Positions 43,201 through 58,500 of a stretch of DNA of 64,000 nt are shown one piece after another. Origin of the DNA: Hyperoodon ampullatus (Eukaryota > Chordata > Mammalia > Artiodactyla > Ziphiidae); NCBI GenBank assembly GCA_949752795.1, contig CATKHW010000008.1:558001-622000 (forward strand), written 5' to 3'. The notes below the pieces were generated by a model. The model had not been told where the DNA came from. It saw only the letters and a program-made list of their open reading frames with translations, and did no database searches. Position 1 is the first letter of the stretch; each line of letters begins with the position of its first letter. Made by a program: the position numbers and the translations under genes.

Positions 43201-46200
43201 ACAATACTCCATGACCTTGTCATCACAATGTTCCATGCCCTTGTCATCACAATGCACCATGCCCACTGTCCTCACAATAATCCATGAAATATGTTAGACC
43301 AATGTTCCATGCCCCTGTCAACACAATGCTCCATGGCCTTGTCATCGCAATGCTCCATGACCCCTGTCATCACAATGCTCCGTGACTCCAGTCATCTCAA
43401 TGATTCATGACCTTTCTCATCACAATGGTCCATGCCCTCGTCTCACAAGGCTCTGTGATCTTTGTCACCACAATGCTCCAAGAAATTTTCATCACAATGC
43501 TCTCTGTCCCTTGTCATCACAATGCTCCATGACACATGTTATCACAATGTGCCATGCTCTTTTCATCACAATGCTGCACATCCTTTTCATGGCTATGCTC
43601 CATAAAATTTGTCATCACAATGCTCCATGCACTTCTCATCAAAATGCTCTCTCACCTCATATATCACAATGTTCCATCACTAGTCATCACAATACTCGCT
43701 CACCCCTGTTATCACAATGTTCCATGACCACTGTCATCACAGTGCTACATGCCCTTATCATCACAATGTTCCATGACCCCTGACATCACAATGTTCCATA
43801 ACCCCTGTCACAAAATGCTCAATGACACATTTCATCACAATGCTTCATGACCCCTGACATCACAATGTTCCATAACCCCTGTCATCAAAATATTCCATGA
43901 CCCTTTTATTCAAATTGCTCCATGACCCTGTAATCACAATGCTCCCTGCCCTTCTCATCACAATGCACCACGCCCTTGTCATCAAAATGCCCCATGATAT
44001 TTGTCATCACAAAGCTCCATGACCCTTGACATCACAATGCTCCAAACCATTGTCATCACAATGCTCAATGAAAATTCTCTTCACATTGCTCCATGCCCTT
44101 GTCATCACAATGCTCCATTACACCTGTCATAAAAATGCTCCATGACCCCTGCCATCACAATGTTCCACGGCCTTGTCATCACAAGGCTCCATGACCCTTG
44201 TCATCACAATGCTCCAAGACCTCTGTAATCACAATTCTCCATGCCACTTTTCATCTCAATGCTCCATGAACACTGTCATCACAATGCACCATGCCCATCA
44301 TCATAATGATTCATGCTATTGTCATCACAATGAAATCAAAATGCTCCATGTCTTCTGTCATCAAAATGCTCCAAACCCTTTTGATCACAATGCTCCATAA
44401 CACTTGTCATCACATGCCCCATGACGCTCGTCATCACAATTATGCAGGGTCTTCTCATCACAGTGCTCCATGACCTTGGTCACCACAATGCTCAATACAT
44501 TTGGCATCACAATGCTCGCTGACACTTGTCATCAGTATGCTCCTTGAACACTGTCATGACAAGGCTCCATGCCTTTTTCATCACAATGATCCATTCCCTT
44601 TTCATCACAATGATCCAAGACTCCTGTTATCACAATGTTCCGTGACTCCGGTCATCACAATGCTTCATGACATTTGTCATCACAATGGTCCAAGACCTGG
44701 TCACACAAAACTCTGTGACCTTTGTCACCACAATGTTCCATGAAATTTTTATCACAATGCTCTGTGAGCCTTGTCAACACAAAGCTCCATGCCTTTGTCA
44801 GCACAATGCTCCATGACCCTTGTCATCACAATGCTCGATGCGCGTGTCAGCACAATGCTCCATAGCCCATGTCATCACAATGCACCATGCACTTGTCATC
44901 ACAATGCTCCACATCCTTGTCATCAAAATGCTCCATAAACCTTGTCATCACAATGCTCCATGCACTTCTCCTCAAAATGCCTTCTCACCACTGATATCAC
45001 AATGTTCCATCACTAGTCATCACAATACACCCTCACCCCTGTCATCACAATATTCCATGACCCCTGTAATCACAATGCTCCATGCCTTTGTCATCACAAT
45101 GCTCCAACACCCCTGTAATCACAGTGCTCCATGACCCTTTTCATCTCAATTCTCCATGAACCATGTCATCACAATGCACCGTGCCCATCACCATAATATT
45201 TCATGCTATTGTCATCACAGTGAAATCAAAATGCTCAATGACCTCTGTCATCACAATGCACGAAACTCTTCTGATCACAATGTTCCATAACACTTGTCAT
45301 CACAATGCCCCATGACCCTGGTCATCACAATTATCCATGGTCTTCTCATCACAATGCTCCATGATCTTTGTCATCACAATGCTCAATACACTTATCATCA
45401 CAATGCTCCCTGACAGTTGTCATCAGTATGCTCCTTGAAACCTGTCATGACAAGGCTCCATGCATTTTTCATCACAATGATCCATTCCCTTTTCATAACA
45501 ATGCTCCAAGACCCTGTAATCACAATGCTCCATGTCCTTGTCATCACAAAGCTCCATGACGCATGTCATCAGAATGCTCCATTGCCTTCTCATCACAATG
45601 CTCCATGCCCTTGTCATCACATTGCTTCAAAACCCCTGTACTCTCAATGATCCATGCACCTTTTCATCAGAATGCTCCATGCACTTGTCATCACAATGCT
45701 CCATGACCCTTGTCATCACAATGTTCCAAGCCCTTGTCATCAAAATGCTCCATTACCTTTGTCATCACAATCCTCCATGACACTTGGTATCACAATGCTC
45801 CATGCCATTGTCATCACAATGGACAATGACATATGTAATCACAATGCTCCCTGACACTTGTCTTCACTATACTCCATGACCTAGTCATCACAATGTTCCA
45901 TGCCCTTGTCATCACAATGTGCCATGCCCACTCTCCTCACAATAATCCATGAAACATGTCAGACCAATGTTCCATGCCCTTGTCATCACAATGCTCCATG
46001 GCCTTGTCATCGCAATGCTCCATGATCCCTGTCATCACAATGCTCCGTGAGTCTTGTCATCACAATGCTTCATGACCTTTCTCCTCACAATGGTCCATTC
46101 CCTCGTCACACAAGGCTCTGTGACCATGGTCACCACAATGCACCATGCCCTTGTCATCTCAATGCTCCATGCCCACTGTCATCACAATAATCCATGAAAC

Positions 46201-49200
46201 TTGTCAGAACAATGATCCATGCCCCTGTCATCACATTGCTCCATGCCCTTGTCATCACAATGCTCAGTGACTCCAGCCATCACAATGATTCATGACCTTT
46301 CTCATCACAATGTTCCATGCCCTCGTCACACAAGGCTCTGTGATAATTGTCACCACAATGCTCCATGAAATTTTCATCACAATGCTCTTTGTCCCTTGTC
46401 ATCACAATGCTCCATGCCTTTGTCAGCACAATGCTCCATGACACTTGTCATCAAAATGCTCCATGCGCTTGTCAGCACAATGCTCCATGACCCCTGCCAT
46501 CACAATGTTCCCTAACCCCTGTTACAAAATGCTCCATGACCCATTTCATCACAATGCTTCATGACCCCTGACATCACAGTGTTCCATAACACCTTTCATC
46601 AAAATATTCCATGACCCTTTTATTCAAATTGCTCCATGACCCTGTCATCACAATGCTCCCTGCCCTTCTCATCACAATGCACCACGCCCTTGTCATCAAA
46701 ATGCCCCTTGACATTTGTCATCACAAAGCTCCATGACCCTTGGCATCACAATGCTCCATGACATTGTCATCACAATGCTCAATGAAAACTCTCATCATAT
46801 TGCTCCATGCCCTTGTCATCACAATGCTTCATTACACCTGTCATAACAATGCTCCATGACCCCTGCCATCACAATGTTCCACGGCCTTGTCATCACAAGG
46901 CTCCATGACCCTAGTCATCACAATGCTCCAAGACCTCTGTAATCACAATTCTCCATGCCACTTTTCATCTCAATGCTCCATGAATACTGTCATCACAATG
47001 CACCATTTCCATCATCATAATGCTTCATGCTATTGTCATCACAATGAAATCAAAAGGCTCCATGTCCTCTGTCATCACAATGCTCCAAACCCTTCTGATC
47101 ACAATGTTCCATAACACTTGTCATCACATGCCCCATGACGCTCGTCATCACAATTATGCAGGGTCTTCTCATCACAGTGCTCCATGACCTTTGTCACCAC
47201 AATGCTCAATACACTTGGCATCACAATGCTCGCTGACACTTGTCATCAGTATGCTCCTTGAACGCTGTCATGACCAGGCTACATGCCATTTTCATCACAA
47301 TGATCCATTCCCTTTTCATCACAATGCTCCAAGACCCGTGTAATCACAATGCTCCATGTCCTTGTCATCACAAAGCTCCATGATGCATGTCATCAGAATG
47401 CTCCATTGCCTTCTCATCACAATGTTCCATGCCCTTGTAATCACATTGCTTCAAAACCCCTGTAATCTCAATGCTCCATGCACCTTTTCATCAGAATGCT
47501 CCATGCTCTTGTCATCACAATGCTCCATGACCCCTGTCATCACAGTTCTCCGTGACTCCAGTCATCACAATGATTCATAACCTTTCTCATCACTATGGTC
47601 CATGCCCTCGTCACACAAGGCTCTGTGACCATTGCCACCCCAATGCTCCATGCCCTTGTCATCTCAATGCTCCATGCACACTGTCATCACAATAATCCAA
47701 GAAACTTGTCAAACCAATGTTCCATGCCCCTGTCATCATATTGCTCCATGCCGTTGTCATCACAATGCTCCATGACCCCTGTCATCACAGTGCTCCGTGA
47801 CTCCAGTCATCACAATGATTCATGACCTTTCTCATCAGAATGGTCCATGCCCTCGTCACACAAGACACTGTGATCTTTGTCACCACAATGCTCCATGAAA
47901 TTTTCATCACAATGCTCTGTGTCACTTGTCATCACAAAGCTCCATGACCCTTGGCATCACAATGCCTCATGCCACTGTCATCACAATGCTCAATGAAGTC
48001 TCTCATCACTTTGCTCCATGCCCTTGTCATCACAAAGCTCCATTACACCTGTCATAACAATGTTCCATGACCCCTGCCATCACAATGTTCCACGGCCTTG
48101 TAATCACAAGGCTCCATGACACTTTTCATCAAAATGCTCCACAACATTTTCATCGGTATGCTCCATAAAACTTGTCATCACAATGCTCCATGCACTTCTC
48201 ATCAAAATGCTCTCTCACCACATATATCACAATGTTCCATCACTAGTCATCACAATACACCCTCACCACTGTCATCACAATGTTCCATGACCACTGTCAT
48301 CACAGTGCTACATGCACTTATCATCATAATGCTCCATGACCCCTGACATCACAATGTTCCATAACCCCTGTCACAAAATGCTCCATGACCCATTTCATCA
48401 CAATGCTTCATGACCCCTGACATCACAGTGTTCCATAACACCTGTCATCAAAATATTCCATGACCCTTTTATTCAAATTGCTCCATGACCCTGTCATTAT
48501 AATGCTCCCTGCCCTTCTCATCACAATGCACCAAGCCCTTGTCATCAAAATGACCCATGACATTTGTCATCACAAAGCTCCATGACCCTTGGCATCACAA
48601 TGCTCCATGCCATTGTCATCACAATGCTCACTGAAATCTCTCATCACATTGCTCCATGCCCTTTTCATCACAATGCTCCATTACACCTGTCATAATTATG
48701 CTCCATGACCCCTGCCATCACATTGTTCCACGGCCATGTCATCACAAGGCTCCATGACCCTTGTCATCACAATGCTCCAAGACCTCTGTAATCACAATTC
48801 TCCATGCCACTTTTCATCTCAATGCTCCATGAACCCTGTCATCACAAAGCACCGTGCCCATCACCATAATATTTCATGCTATTGTCATCACAAGGAAATC
48901 AAAATGCTCCATGTCATCTGTCATCACAATGCTCCAAACCCTTCTAATCACAATGTTCCATAACCCTTGTCATCACAATGCCCCATGACGCTCGTCATCA
49001 CAGTTATGCAAGGACTTCTCATCACAGTGCTCCATGACCTTTGTCACCACAATGCTCAATACACTTGGCATCACAATGCTCGCTGACACTTGTCCTCAGT
49101 ATGCTCCTTGAACACTGTCATGACAAGGCTCCATGACTTTTTCATCACAATGATCCATTTCCTTTTCATCACAGTGCTCCAAGACCCCTGTTATCACAAT

Positions 49201-52200
49201 GCTCTGTGACTCCGTCATCACAATGCTTCATGACATTTGTCATCACAATGGTCCATGACCTGGTCACACAAAGCTCTGTGACCTTTGTTACCACAATGCT
49301 CCATGAAATTTTTATCACAATGCTCTGTGACCCTTGTCATCACAAAGCTCCATGCCTTTGTCAGCACAATGCTTCATGACCCTTGTCATCACAATGCTCG
49401 ATGCCCGTGTCAGGACAATGCTCCATAACCCATGTCATCACAATGCACCATGCACTTGTCATCACAATGCTCCACATCCTTGTCATCAAAATGCTCCATA
49501 AATCTTGTCATCACAATGCTCCATGCACTTCTCCTCAAAATGCCTTCTCACCACTGATATCACAATGTTCCATCACTAGTCATCACAATACACCCTCACC
49601 CCTGTCATAACAATATTCCATGAGCCATGTAATCACAATTCTCCATGCCCTTGTCATCACAAAGCTCCATGACGCATTTCATCAGAATGCTCCATGGCCT
49701 TCTCATCACAATGCTCCATGCCTTTGTCATCACAATGCCCCAACACCCCTGTAATCACAAGGCTCCATGCCCCTTTTCATCTCAATGCTCCATGAACCCT
49801 GTCATCACAATGCACCGTGCCCATCACCATAATATTTCATGCTATTGTCATCACAATGAAATCAAAATGCTCAATGACCTCTGTCATCACAATGCACCAA
49901 ACCCTTCTGATCACAATGTTCCATAACACTTGTCATCACAATGCCCCATGAGGCTGGTCATCACAATTATCCATGGTCTTCTCATCACAATGCTCCATGA
50001 TCTTTGTCATCACAATGCTCAATACACTTATCATTACAATGCTCCCTGACAGTTGTCATCAGTATTCTCCTTGAACCCTGTCATGACAAGGCTCCATACA
50101 TTTTTCATCACAATGATCCATTCCCTTTTCATCACAATTCTCTGTGTCCCTTGTCATCACAATGCTCCATGCCTTTTTCAGCACAATTTTCCATGACACT
50201 TGTCATCAAAATGCTCCATGTGCTTGTCAGCACAATGCTCCATGACACATGTCATCAAAATGTTAGATGCTCTTTTCATCACAATGCTCCACATCCTTTT
50301 CATCGCTATGCTCCATAAAACTTGTCATCACAATGCTCAATGCACTTCTCATCAAAATGGTTTCTCACCACATATATCACAATCTTCCATCACTATTCAT
50401 CACAATACTCGCTCAACCATGTCAATACAATGTTCCATACCCCTGTCACAAAATGCTCCATGACACATTTCATCACAATGCTTCATGACCCCTGACATCA
50501 CAATGTTCCATAACCCCTGTCATCAAAATATTCCATGACCCTTTTTTGCAAATTGCTCCCTGACCGTGTCATCACATTGCTCCCTGCCCTTCTCATCACA
50601 ATGCACCACGCCCTTGTCATCAAAATGCCCCATGACATTTTGCATCACAAAGCTCCATGATCCTTGGCATCACAATGCTCCATGCCATTGTCATCACAAT
50701 GCTCAATGAAATATCTCATCACATTGCTCCATGCCCTTGTCATCACAATGCTCCATTACAACTCTCATAACAATGCTCCATGACCCCTGCCATCACAATG
50801 TTCCACGGCCTTGTCATCACAAGGCTCCATGACCCTTGTCATCACAATGCTCCAAGACCTCTGTAATCACAATTCTCCATGCCACTTTTCATCTCAATGC
50901 TCCTTGATCGCTGTCATCACAATGCACCATGCCCATCATCATAATGATTCATGCTATTGTCATCACAATGAAATCAAAATGCTCCATGTCCTCTGTCATC
51001 ACAATGCTCCAAACCCTTCTGATCACAATGTTCCATAACACTTGTCATCACATGCCCCATGACCTTCGTCATCACAATTATGCAAGGTCTTCTCATCACA
51101 ATGCTCCATGACCTTTGTCACCACAATGCTCAATACACTTGGCATCACAATGCTCGCTGACACTTGTCATCAGTATGCTCCTTGTACCCTGTCATGACAA
51201 GGCTCCATGCCTTTGTCAGCACAATGATCCATTCACTTTTCATCACAATGCTCCAAGACCCCTGTAATCACAATGCTCCATGTCCTTGTCATCACAATGC
51301 TCCATGATGCATGTCATCAGAATGCTCCGTTGCCTACTCATCACAATGCTCCATGCCCTTGTCATCACATTGCTTCAAAACCCCTGTAATCTCAATGCTC
51401 CATGCACCTTTTCATCAGAATGCTCCATGCCCTTGTCATCACAATGCTCCATGACCCTTGTCATCACAATGTTCCAAGCCCTTTTCATCAAGATGCTCCA
51501 TTACCTTTGTCATCACAATCCTCCATGACACTTGGTATCACAATGCTCCATGTCATTGTCATCACAATGGACAATGACCTATGTCATCACAATGCTCCCT
51601 GACACCTGTCTTCACAATACTCCATGACCTTGTCATCACAATGTTCCCTGCCCCTGTCATCACAATGCTCCATGCCCTTGTCATCACAATGCTCCATGAC
51701 CCTTGTCATAACAATGCTCCGTGACTCCAGTCATCACAATGCTTCATGACCTTTGTCCTCACAATGGTCCATGCCCTCGTCACACAAGGCTCTGTGACCT
51801 TTGTCACCACAATGCTCCATGCCCTTGTCATCTCAATGCTCCATGCGCACTGTCATCACAATAATCCATGAAACTTGTCAGACCAATGTTCCATGCCCCT
51901 GTCATCATATTGCTCCATGCCCTTGTCATCACAATGTTCCATGACCCCTGTCATCACAGTGCTCTGTGACTCCAGTCATCACAATGATTCATGACCTTTC
52001 TCATCACAATGGTCCATGCCCTCGTCACATAAGGCTCTGTGATCTTTGTCACCACAATGCTCCATGAAATTTTCATCACAATGCTCTATGTCCCTTGTCA
52101 TCACAATGCTCCATGCCTTTGTCAGCACAATGCTCCATGACACTTGTTATCAAAATGCTCCATGCGTTTGTCAGCACAATGCTCCAGGACACATGTCATC

Positions 52201-52500
52201 ACAATGTGCCATGTGCTTGTCATCACAATGCTCCACAACCGTGTCATCACAGTGCTCCATAAACCTTGTAATCACAATGTTCCATGCACTTCACATCAAA
52301 ATGCTCTCCCACCACTGATATCATAAAGTTCCATCACTATTCATCACAATACTCCCTCACCCCTGTCATCACAATGTTCCAGGACCCCTGTCATCAAAAT
52401 GCTCCATGACCCTTTTCGTCATAATCCTCCATGACCCCTGACATCACAATGTTCCATAACCCCTGTCATAAAAATGTCCCATTACAATTTTCATCAAATT
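37231..52500. repeat. Family I satellite block, second occurrence
   Basis: Family I markers return. The GACCTCTGTAATCACAATTC unit, or a close variant, sits at 37,949, 41,857, 44,218, 46,932, 48,781 and 50,856. The last five are 2,361, 2,714, 1,849 and 2,075 bp apart. CTCGATGCGCGTGTCAGCAC and near variants occur near 38,564, 39,526, 42,472, 44,835 and 49,397. The spacings vary about a 2.3-2.4-kb mean, as expected if units gained and lost sub-blocks. The family II marker CATAGCAAGCTCC is not seen in this block. There is no gene in the 15 kb. Confidence 0.75.
40146..40185. repeat. Local out-of-phase duplication
   Basis: Where sister units read CTCCTTGAAACCTGTCATGA and then CAAGG, this copy reads CTCCTTGAAACCTGTAATG followed by CTCCTGAAACCTGCAAGG. 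A short internal duplication with a one-base loss breaks the 24-bp phase. It is one of few such irregularities noticed. Confidence 0.7.
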
Positions 52501-55500
52501 GCTCCATGACCCTTTCATCACAATGATCCCTGCCCTTCTCATACACAGTTCACCACGCGCTTGTCATCAAAATGCTCCATGACCTTTGTCATCACAAAGC
52601 TACATGACCCTTGGCATCACAATGCTCCATGCCCTTGTCATCACAAAGCTCCATGACGCATGTCTTCAGAATGGTCCATGGCCTTCTCATTCACGATGCT
52701 CAATGCCCTTGTCATCACAATTCTCCTAGACCACTGTAATCACAATGCTCAATGCCCCTTTTCATCTCAATGCTCCATGAACCGTGTCATCACAATGCAC
52801 CATGCCCATCATCATAATGCTTCATGCTATTGTCATCAAAATGAAATCAAAATGCTCCATGACCTCTGTCATCACAATGCTCCAAACCCTTGTGATCACA
52901 ATGTTCCATAACACTTGTCATAACAACGCCCCATGATGCTCATCATCACAATTATCCATGGCCTTCTATTCACAATACTCCATGACATTTGTCATCACAA
53001 TGCTCAATACACTTGTCATCACAATGCTCGCTGACACTTGTCATCAGCATGGTCCTTGAACCCTGTCATGACAAGGCTCCATGAATTTTGCATCACAATG
53101 ATCCATGTCCTTTTCATCACAATGCTCTGTGACCCTTGTCATCGCAATGCACCATGCCTTTGTCAGCACAATGATCCATGACACTTGTCATCACAATTCT
53201 ACATGTGCTTTTCAGCACAATGCTCCTTGACCCATGTCATCACAATGCACCATGCGCTTGTCATCACAATGCTCCACATCCTTGTCATCACAATGCTCCA
53301 TAAACCTTGTCATCACAATGCTCCATGCACTTCTCATCAAAATGTTCTTTTACCACTGATATCACAATGTTCCATCGCTAGTCTTCACAATACTCCCTCA
53401 TCCCTGTCGTCACAATGTTCCATGACCCCTATCATCACTATGCTACATGCACTTATCATCAAAATGCTCCATGACCAATGACATCACAATGCTCCATAAT
53501 CCCTGTCATCAAAATGCTCCATTCCCATTTTCAGCTCAATGCTCCATGACCCCTGACATCACAATTTTCCTTATCTACTCTCATCAAAATATTCCATGAT
53601 ATTTTCACCAAATTGCTCCATTACCCTGTTAGCACAATGCTCACTGCCATTCTCATCACAACGCACCACGAACTTTTCATCAAAATGCTCCATGACCTTT
53701 GTCGTCACAAAACTCCATGACACTTGACATCACAACGCTCCATGCCATTGTCATCACAATGCTCCATGAAGCCTCTCATCACATTGCTCCATGCCCTTGT
53801 CACCACAATGCTCCATGACGCTTGTCATCACAATGCTCGATGCCCTTCTCATCACAATGCTCCATGCCCTGTCATTACAATCCTCAATGACCCATGTATC
53901 ATAGTGTTCTGTGCCCTTTCATCACAATGCTCTATGCCCACTATCATCACAATAATCGATGAAACATTTCAGACCAATTCTCCATGCCCTTGTCATCACA
54001 ATGTTCCATTTCCCCTGTCATAACAATGCCCCATGACACCTGCCTTCACAAGTTTCCACGGCCTTGTCATCACAAGACTCCATGACACTTGTCATCACAA
54101 TGCTCCAAACTCTGTAATCACAATTCTGCATACATTTGTCATCACAAAGCTCCATGAGGCATGATATCAGAATGCTCCATGGCCTTCTCATTCAAGATGC
54201 TCCATGCCCTTGTCATCACAATGGTCCAAGACACCTGTAATCACAATGCTCCATGGCACTTTTCATCTCAATGCTCCATGAACCGTGTCATCACAATGCA
54301 CCATGCCCATCATCATAATGCTTCTTGCTATTGTCATCAAAATGAAATCAATATGCTCCATGAACCCTGTCATCACAATGCTCCATAAACCCTCTCATCA
54401 CAATGAACCGTGACTCCAGTCATCACAATGCTTCATGACCTTTGTCATCTCAATGGTCCATGCCATTGACACACAAGGCTCTGTGACCTTTGTCACCACA
54501 ATGCTCCATGAACTTTTCATCACAATACTCTGTGACCCTTGTCATAAAAATGCACCATGCCTTTGTCAGCACAGTTCTCCATGACCCATGTCATCACAAT
54601 GCGCCATGCGCTTGTCATCACATATCTCCATGAGGCTTGTCATCACAACGCTCGATGCACTTCTCATCACAATGCTCCATGACCTTGTCAGTACAATCCT
54701 GCATGATCTATGTATCACAGTGTTCCGTTCCCTTTTCATTAAAATCCTCCATGCCCTTGTCATCACAATAATCCATGAAACTTGTCAGACCAATGTTCCA
54801 TGGCCTTGTCATCACAGTGCTCTATGCACTTCTCATCACAATGCTCCATGAAACCTGTCATCACAATGCTCCGTGACTCCAGTCATCACAATGCTTTATG
54901 ACATTTGTAATCACAATGTTCCATGCCCACGTGACACAAGGCTCTGTGACCTTTGTCACCACAATGCTCCATGCTCTTGTCATCACAATGTGCCATGCCC
55001 ACTGTCATAACAATAATCCATGAAACTTGTCAGAACAATGATCCATGCCCCTGTCATCACAGTGCTCCATGCCCTTGTCATCACAATGCTCCAAGACCCT
55101 TGTCATCACGATGCTCTAAACCCTTGTCATCAAAACGCTCCATTACGTTTGTCATCACAATCCTCCATGACACTTGGCATCACAATGCTCCATGCAATTG
55201 TCATCGCAATGGACCATGACATATTTCATCAAAATGCTCCCTGAAACCTGTCTTCACAATACTCCCTGACCTTGTCATCACAATGCTCCATGCCCTAATC
55301 ATCACAATGCGTCATGCCCACTCTCATCACAATAATCCATGAAACTTGTCAGACCAAAGTTCCATTCCCCTGTCATCACAATGCTCCTTGCCTTTGTCAT
55401 CACAATGCTCCATAACACCTGACATAACAATGCTCCATGATCCCTGCCATCACAATGTTCCACGGCCTTGTCATCCAAGGCTCCATGACCCTTGTCATAA

Positions 55501-58500
55501 CAGTGCTCCAAGACCCCTGTATTGACAATGCTCCATGCCCTTGTCATCACAAAGATCCATGATGCATGTCATCAGAATTCTCCGTGGCCTTCTCATCACA
55601 ATGCTCCATGCCCTTGTCATCACAATGCTCCAAGAACCCTGTAATCACAGTGCTCCATGCCCCTTTTTATCTCAATGCTCCATGAACGCTGTCATCACAA
55701 TTCACCATGCACATCATAATAATGCTTCATGCTGTTGTCATCACAATGAAATCAAAACGCTCCATGACATCTGTCATCACAATGCTAAAAACCCTTCTGA
55801 TCACAATGTTCCATAGAACTTGTCATCACAATGCCCCATGAAGCTCGTCATCACAATTATGAATGGTTTAATCATCACAATGCTCCATGATCTTTGTCAC
55901 CACAATCCTCAATACACTTATCACCACAATGCTCCCTGACACTTGTCATCAGTATGCTCCATGAACACTGTCATGAAAAGGCTCCATGCCTGTTTCATCA
56001 CAATGATCCTTTCCCTTTTCATCACAATGCTGCAAGACCCCTGTAATCACAATGCTCCCTGCCCTTGTCATCACAAAGCTCCATGACACATGTCATCTGA
56101 ATGCTCCATGGCATTCTCATCACAATGCTCCATGCCCTTGGCATCACAATGCTCCAAGTACACTGTCATCACAATGCTCCGTGACTACAGTCATCACAGT
56201 GCTTCATGACATTTGTCATCACAATGTTCCATGACCTCGTCACACAAGGCTTTGTGACCTTTATCACCACAATGCTCCATGAACTATTCATCACAGTGAT
56301 CTGTGACACTTGTCATCACAAAGCTCCATGCCATTGTCAGCACAATTCTCCATGACCGTTGTCAGCACAATGCTCGATGCGCGTGTAAGCACAATGCTCC
56401 ATAACCCATGTCATCACAATGCTCCCTGCACTTCTCATCACAATGCACCACGCACTTTTTATCAAAATGCTCCATGACTTTGTCATCACAAAGTTCCATG
56501 ACACTTGGCATCACAATGCTCCATTCCATTGTCATCACAATGCTCCATGAACACTCTCATCACATTGCTCCATGCACTTGTCATCACAAATCACCATGAG
56601 GCTTGTCATCACAACGCTCGATGCCCTTCTCATCACAATGCTACATGTCCTTGTCATTACAATCCTGCATGATCTATGTATCACCGTGTTCCATGCCCTT
56701 CTCATAACAATGCTCCATGACCCCTGCCATCACAAAGTTCCACGGCCTTATCATCACAAGCCTCCATGAACCTTGTCATCACAATGCTCCAAGACACCTG
56801 TAATCACAATGCTCCATGCATTTGTCATCACAAAGCTCCATGACACATGTCATCAGAATGCGCCTTCGCCTTCTCATCACAATGCTCCATGACCTGGTCA
56901 TCGCAATGCTCCAAGACCCCTGTAATCACAATGCTCCATGCCCCTTTTCATCTCAATGCTCCATGAACCCTGTCATCAAAATGCACCATGCCCATCACCA
57001 TAATATTTCATGCTATTGTCATCACAATGAAATCAAAATGCTCAATGACCTCTGTCATCACAATGCTCCAAACCCTTCTGATCACAATGTTCCATAACTC
57101 TTGTCATCACAATGCCCCATGAGGCTGGTCATCACAATTATCAATGGTCTTCTTATCACAATGCTCCTTGATCTTTGTCATCACAATACTCAATACACTT
57201 ATCATCACAATGCTCCCTGACACTTCTCATCAGTATGCTACTTGAACCCTGTCATGACAAGGCTCCATGCAATTTTCATCACAATGATCCATGCCCTTTT
57301 CATCACAATGTTCCAAGACTCCTGTAATCACAATGCTCCATGTCCTTGTCATCACAAAGCTCCATGACGCATGTCATCAGAATGCTCCATGGCCTTCGCA
57401 TCACAATGCTCCATGCCCTTGTCATCACGATGCTACAAAACCCCTGTAATCACAATGCTCCATGCACCTTTTCATCAGAATGCTCCATGACACTTGTCAT
57501 CACAAGGCTCCATGGTCCTCTCATCACAGTGCTCCAGGACCTTGTCATCACAGTGCTCCATTCCCTTGTCATCACAATGCTCCATGACCCCTGTCATCAC
57601 AATACTACATGTACATTTTCAGCCCAATGCTCAATGACCGTCTCATTACAATGCTCCATGACCCATGTCTTCACAATGCTCCATGACCACAGTCATCAAA
57701 ATGCTCCATGACCCCTGTCATCACAATGGTCTATGCGCTCGTCATCAAAAGGCTCTGTGACATTTGTCACCACAATTCTCCATGAAATTTTCATCACAAT
57801 GTTCTCTTACTCATGTCATAACTATGCTAAATGCCTTTGTCAGCACAATGCTCCATGACCCTTGTCATCACAATGCTCCATGCGCTTTTCCGCAAAATGC
57901 CCCATGACCTGTGTCATCACAATGTGACATGCGCTTGTCATTACAATGCTCCACAACCTTGTCATCACAGTTCTCGATAAACCTTGTTGTCACAATGCTC
58001 CATGCACTTCCCATCAAAATGCTCTCCCATCACTGATATCATAATGTTCCATCACTTGTCATCACAATACTCCCTCACCACTGTCATCACAATGTTCCAT
58101 GACCCCTGTCATCACAATGCTCCGTGACCCTTTTCATAGCAATGCTCCCTGACCCCTGACATCACAATGTTCCATAACCCCTGTCATCAAAATGTCCCAT
58201 GACACTTTTCATCAAATTGCTCCATGACCCTTTCATCACAATGCTCACTGCCCTTGTCATCACAGTACACCACGCCCTTGTCATCAAAACCCTCCATGAC
58301 CTTTGTCGTCACAAAGCTCCGTGACACTTGGCTCACAATGCTCCATGCCATTGTCATCAAAATGCTCCATGAACCCTCTCATCACATTGTTACATGTCCT
58401 TGTCATCACAGGCTCCATGATGATTTTCATCACAATGCTCGATGCTCTTCTTAACACAAAGCTCCAAGGCTTGTCATTACAATCCTCCATGACCCATGTA

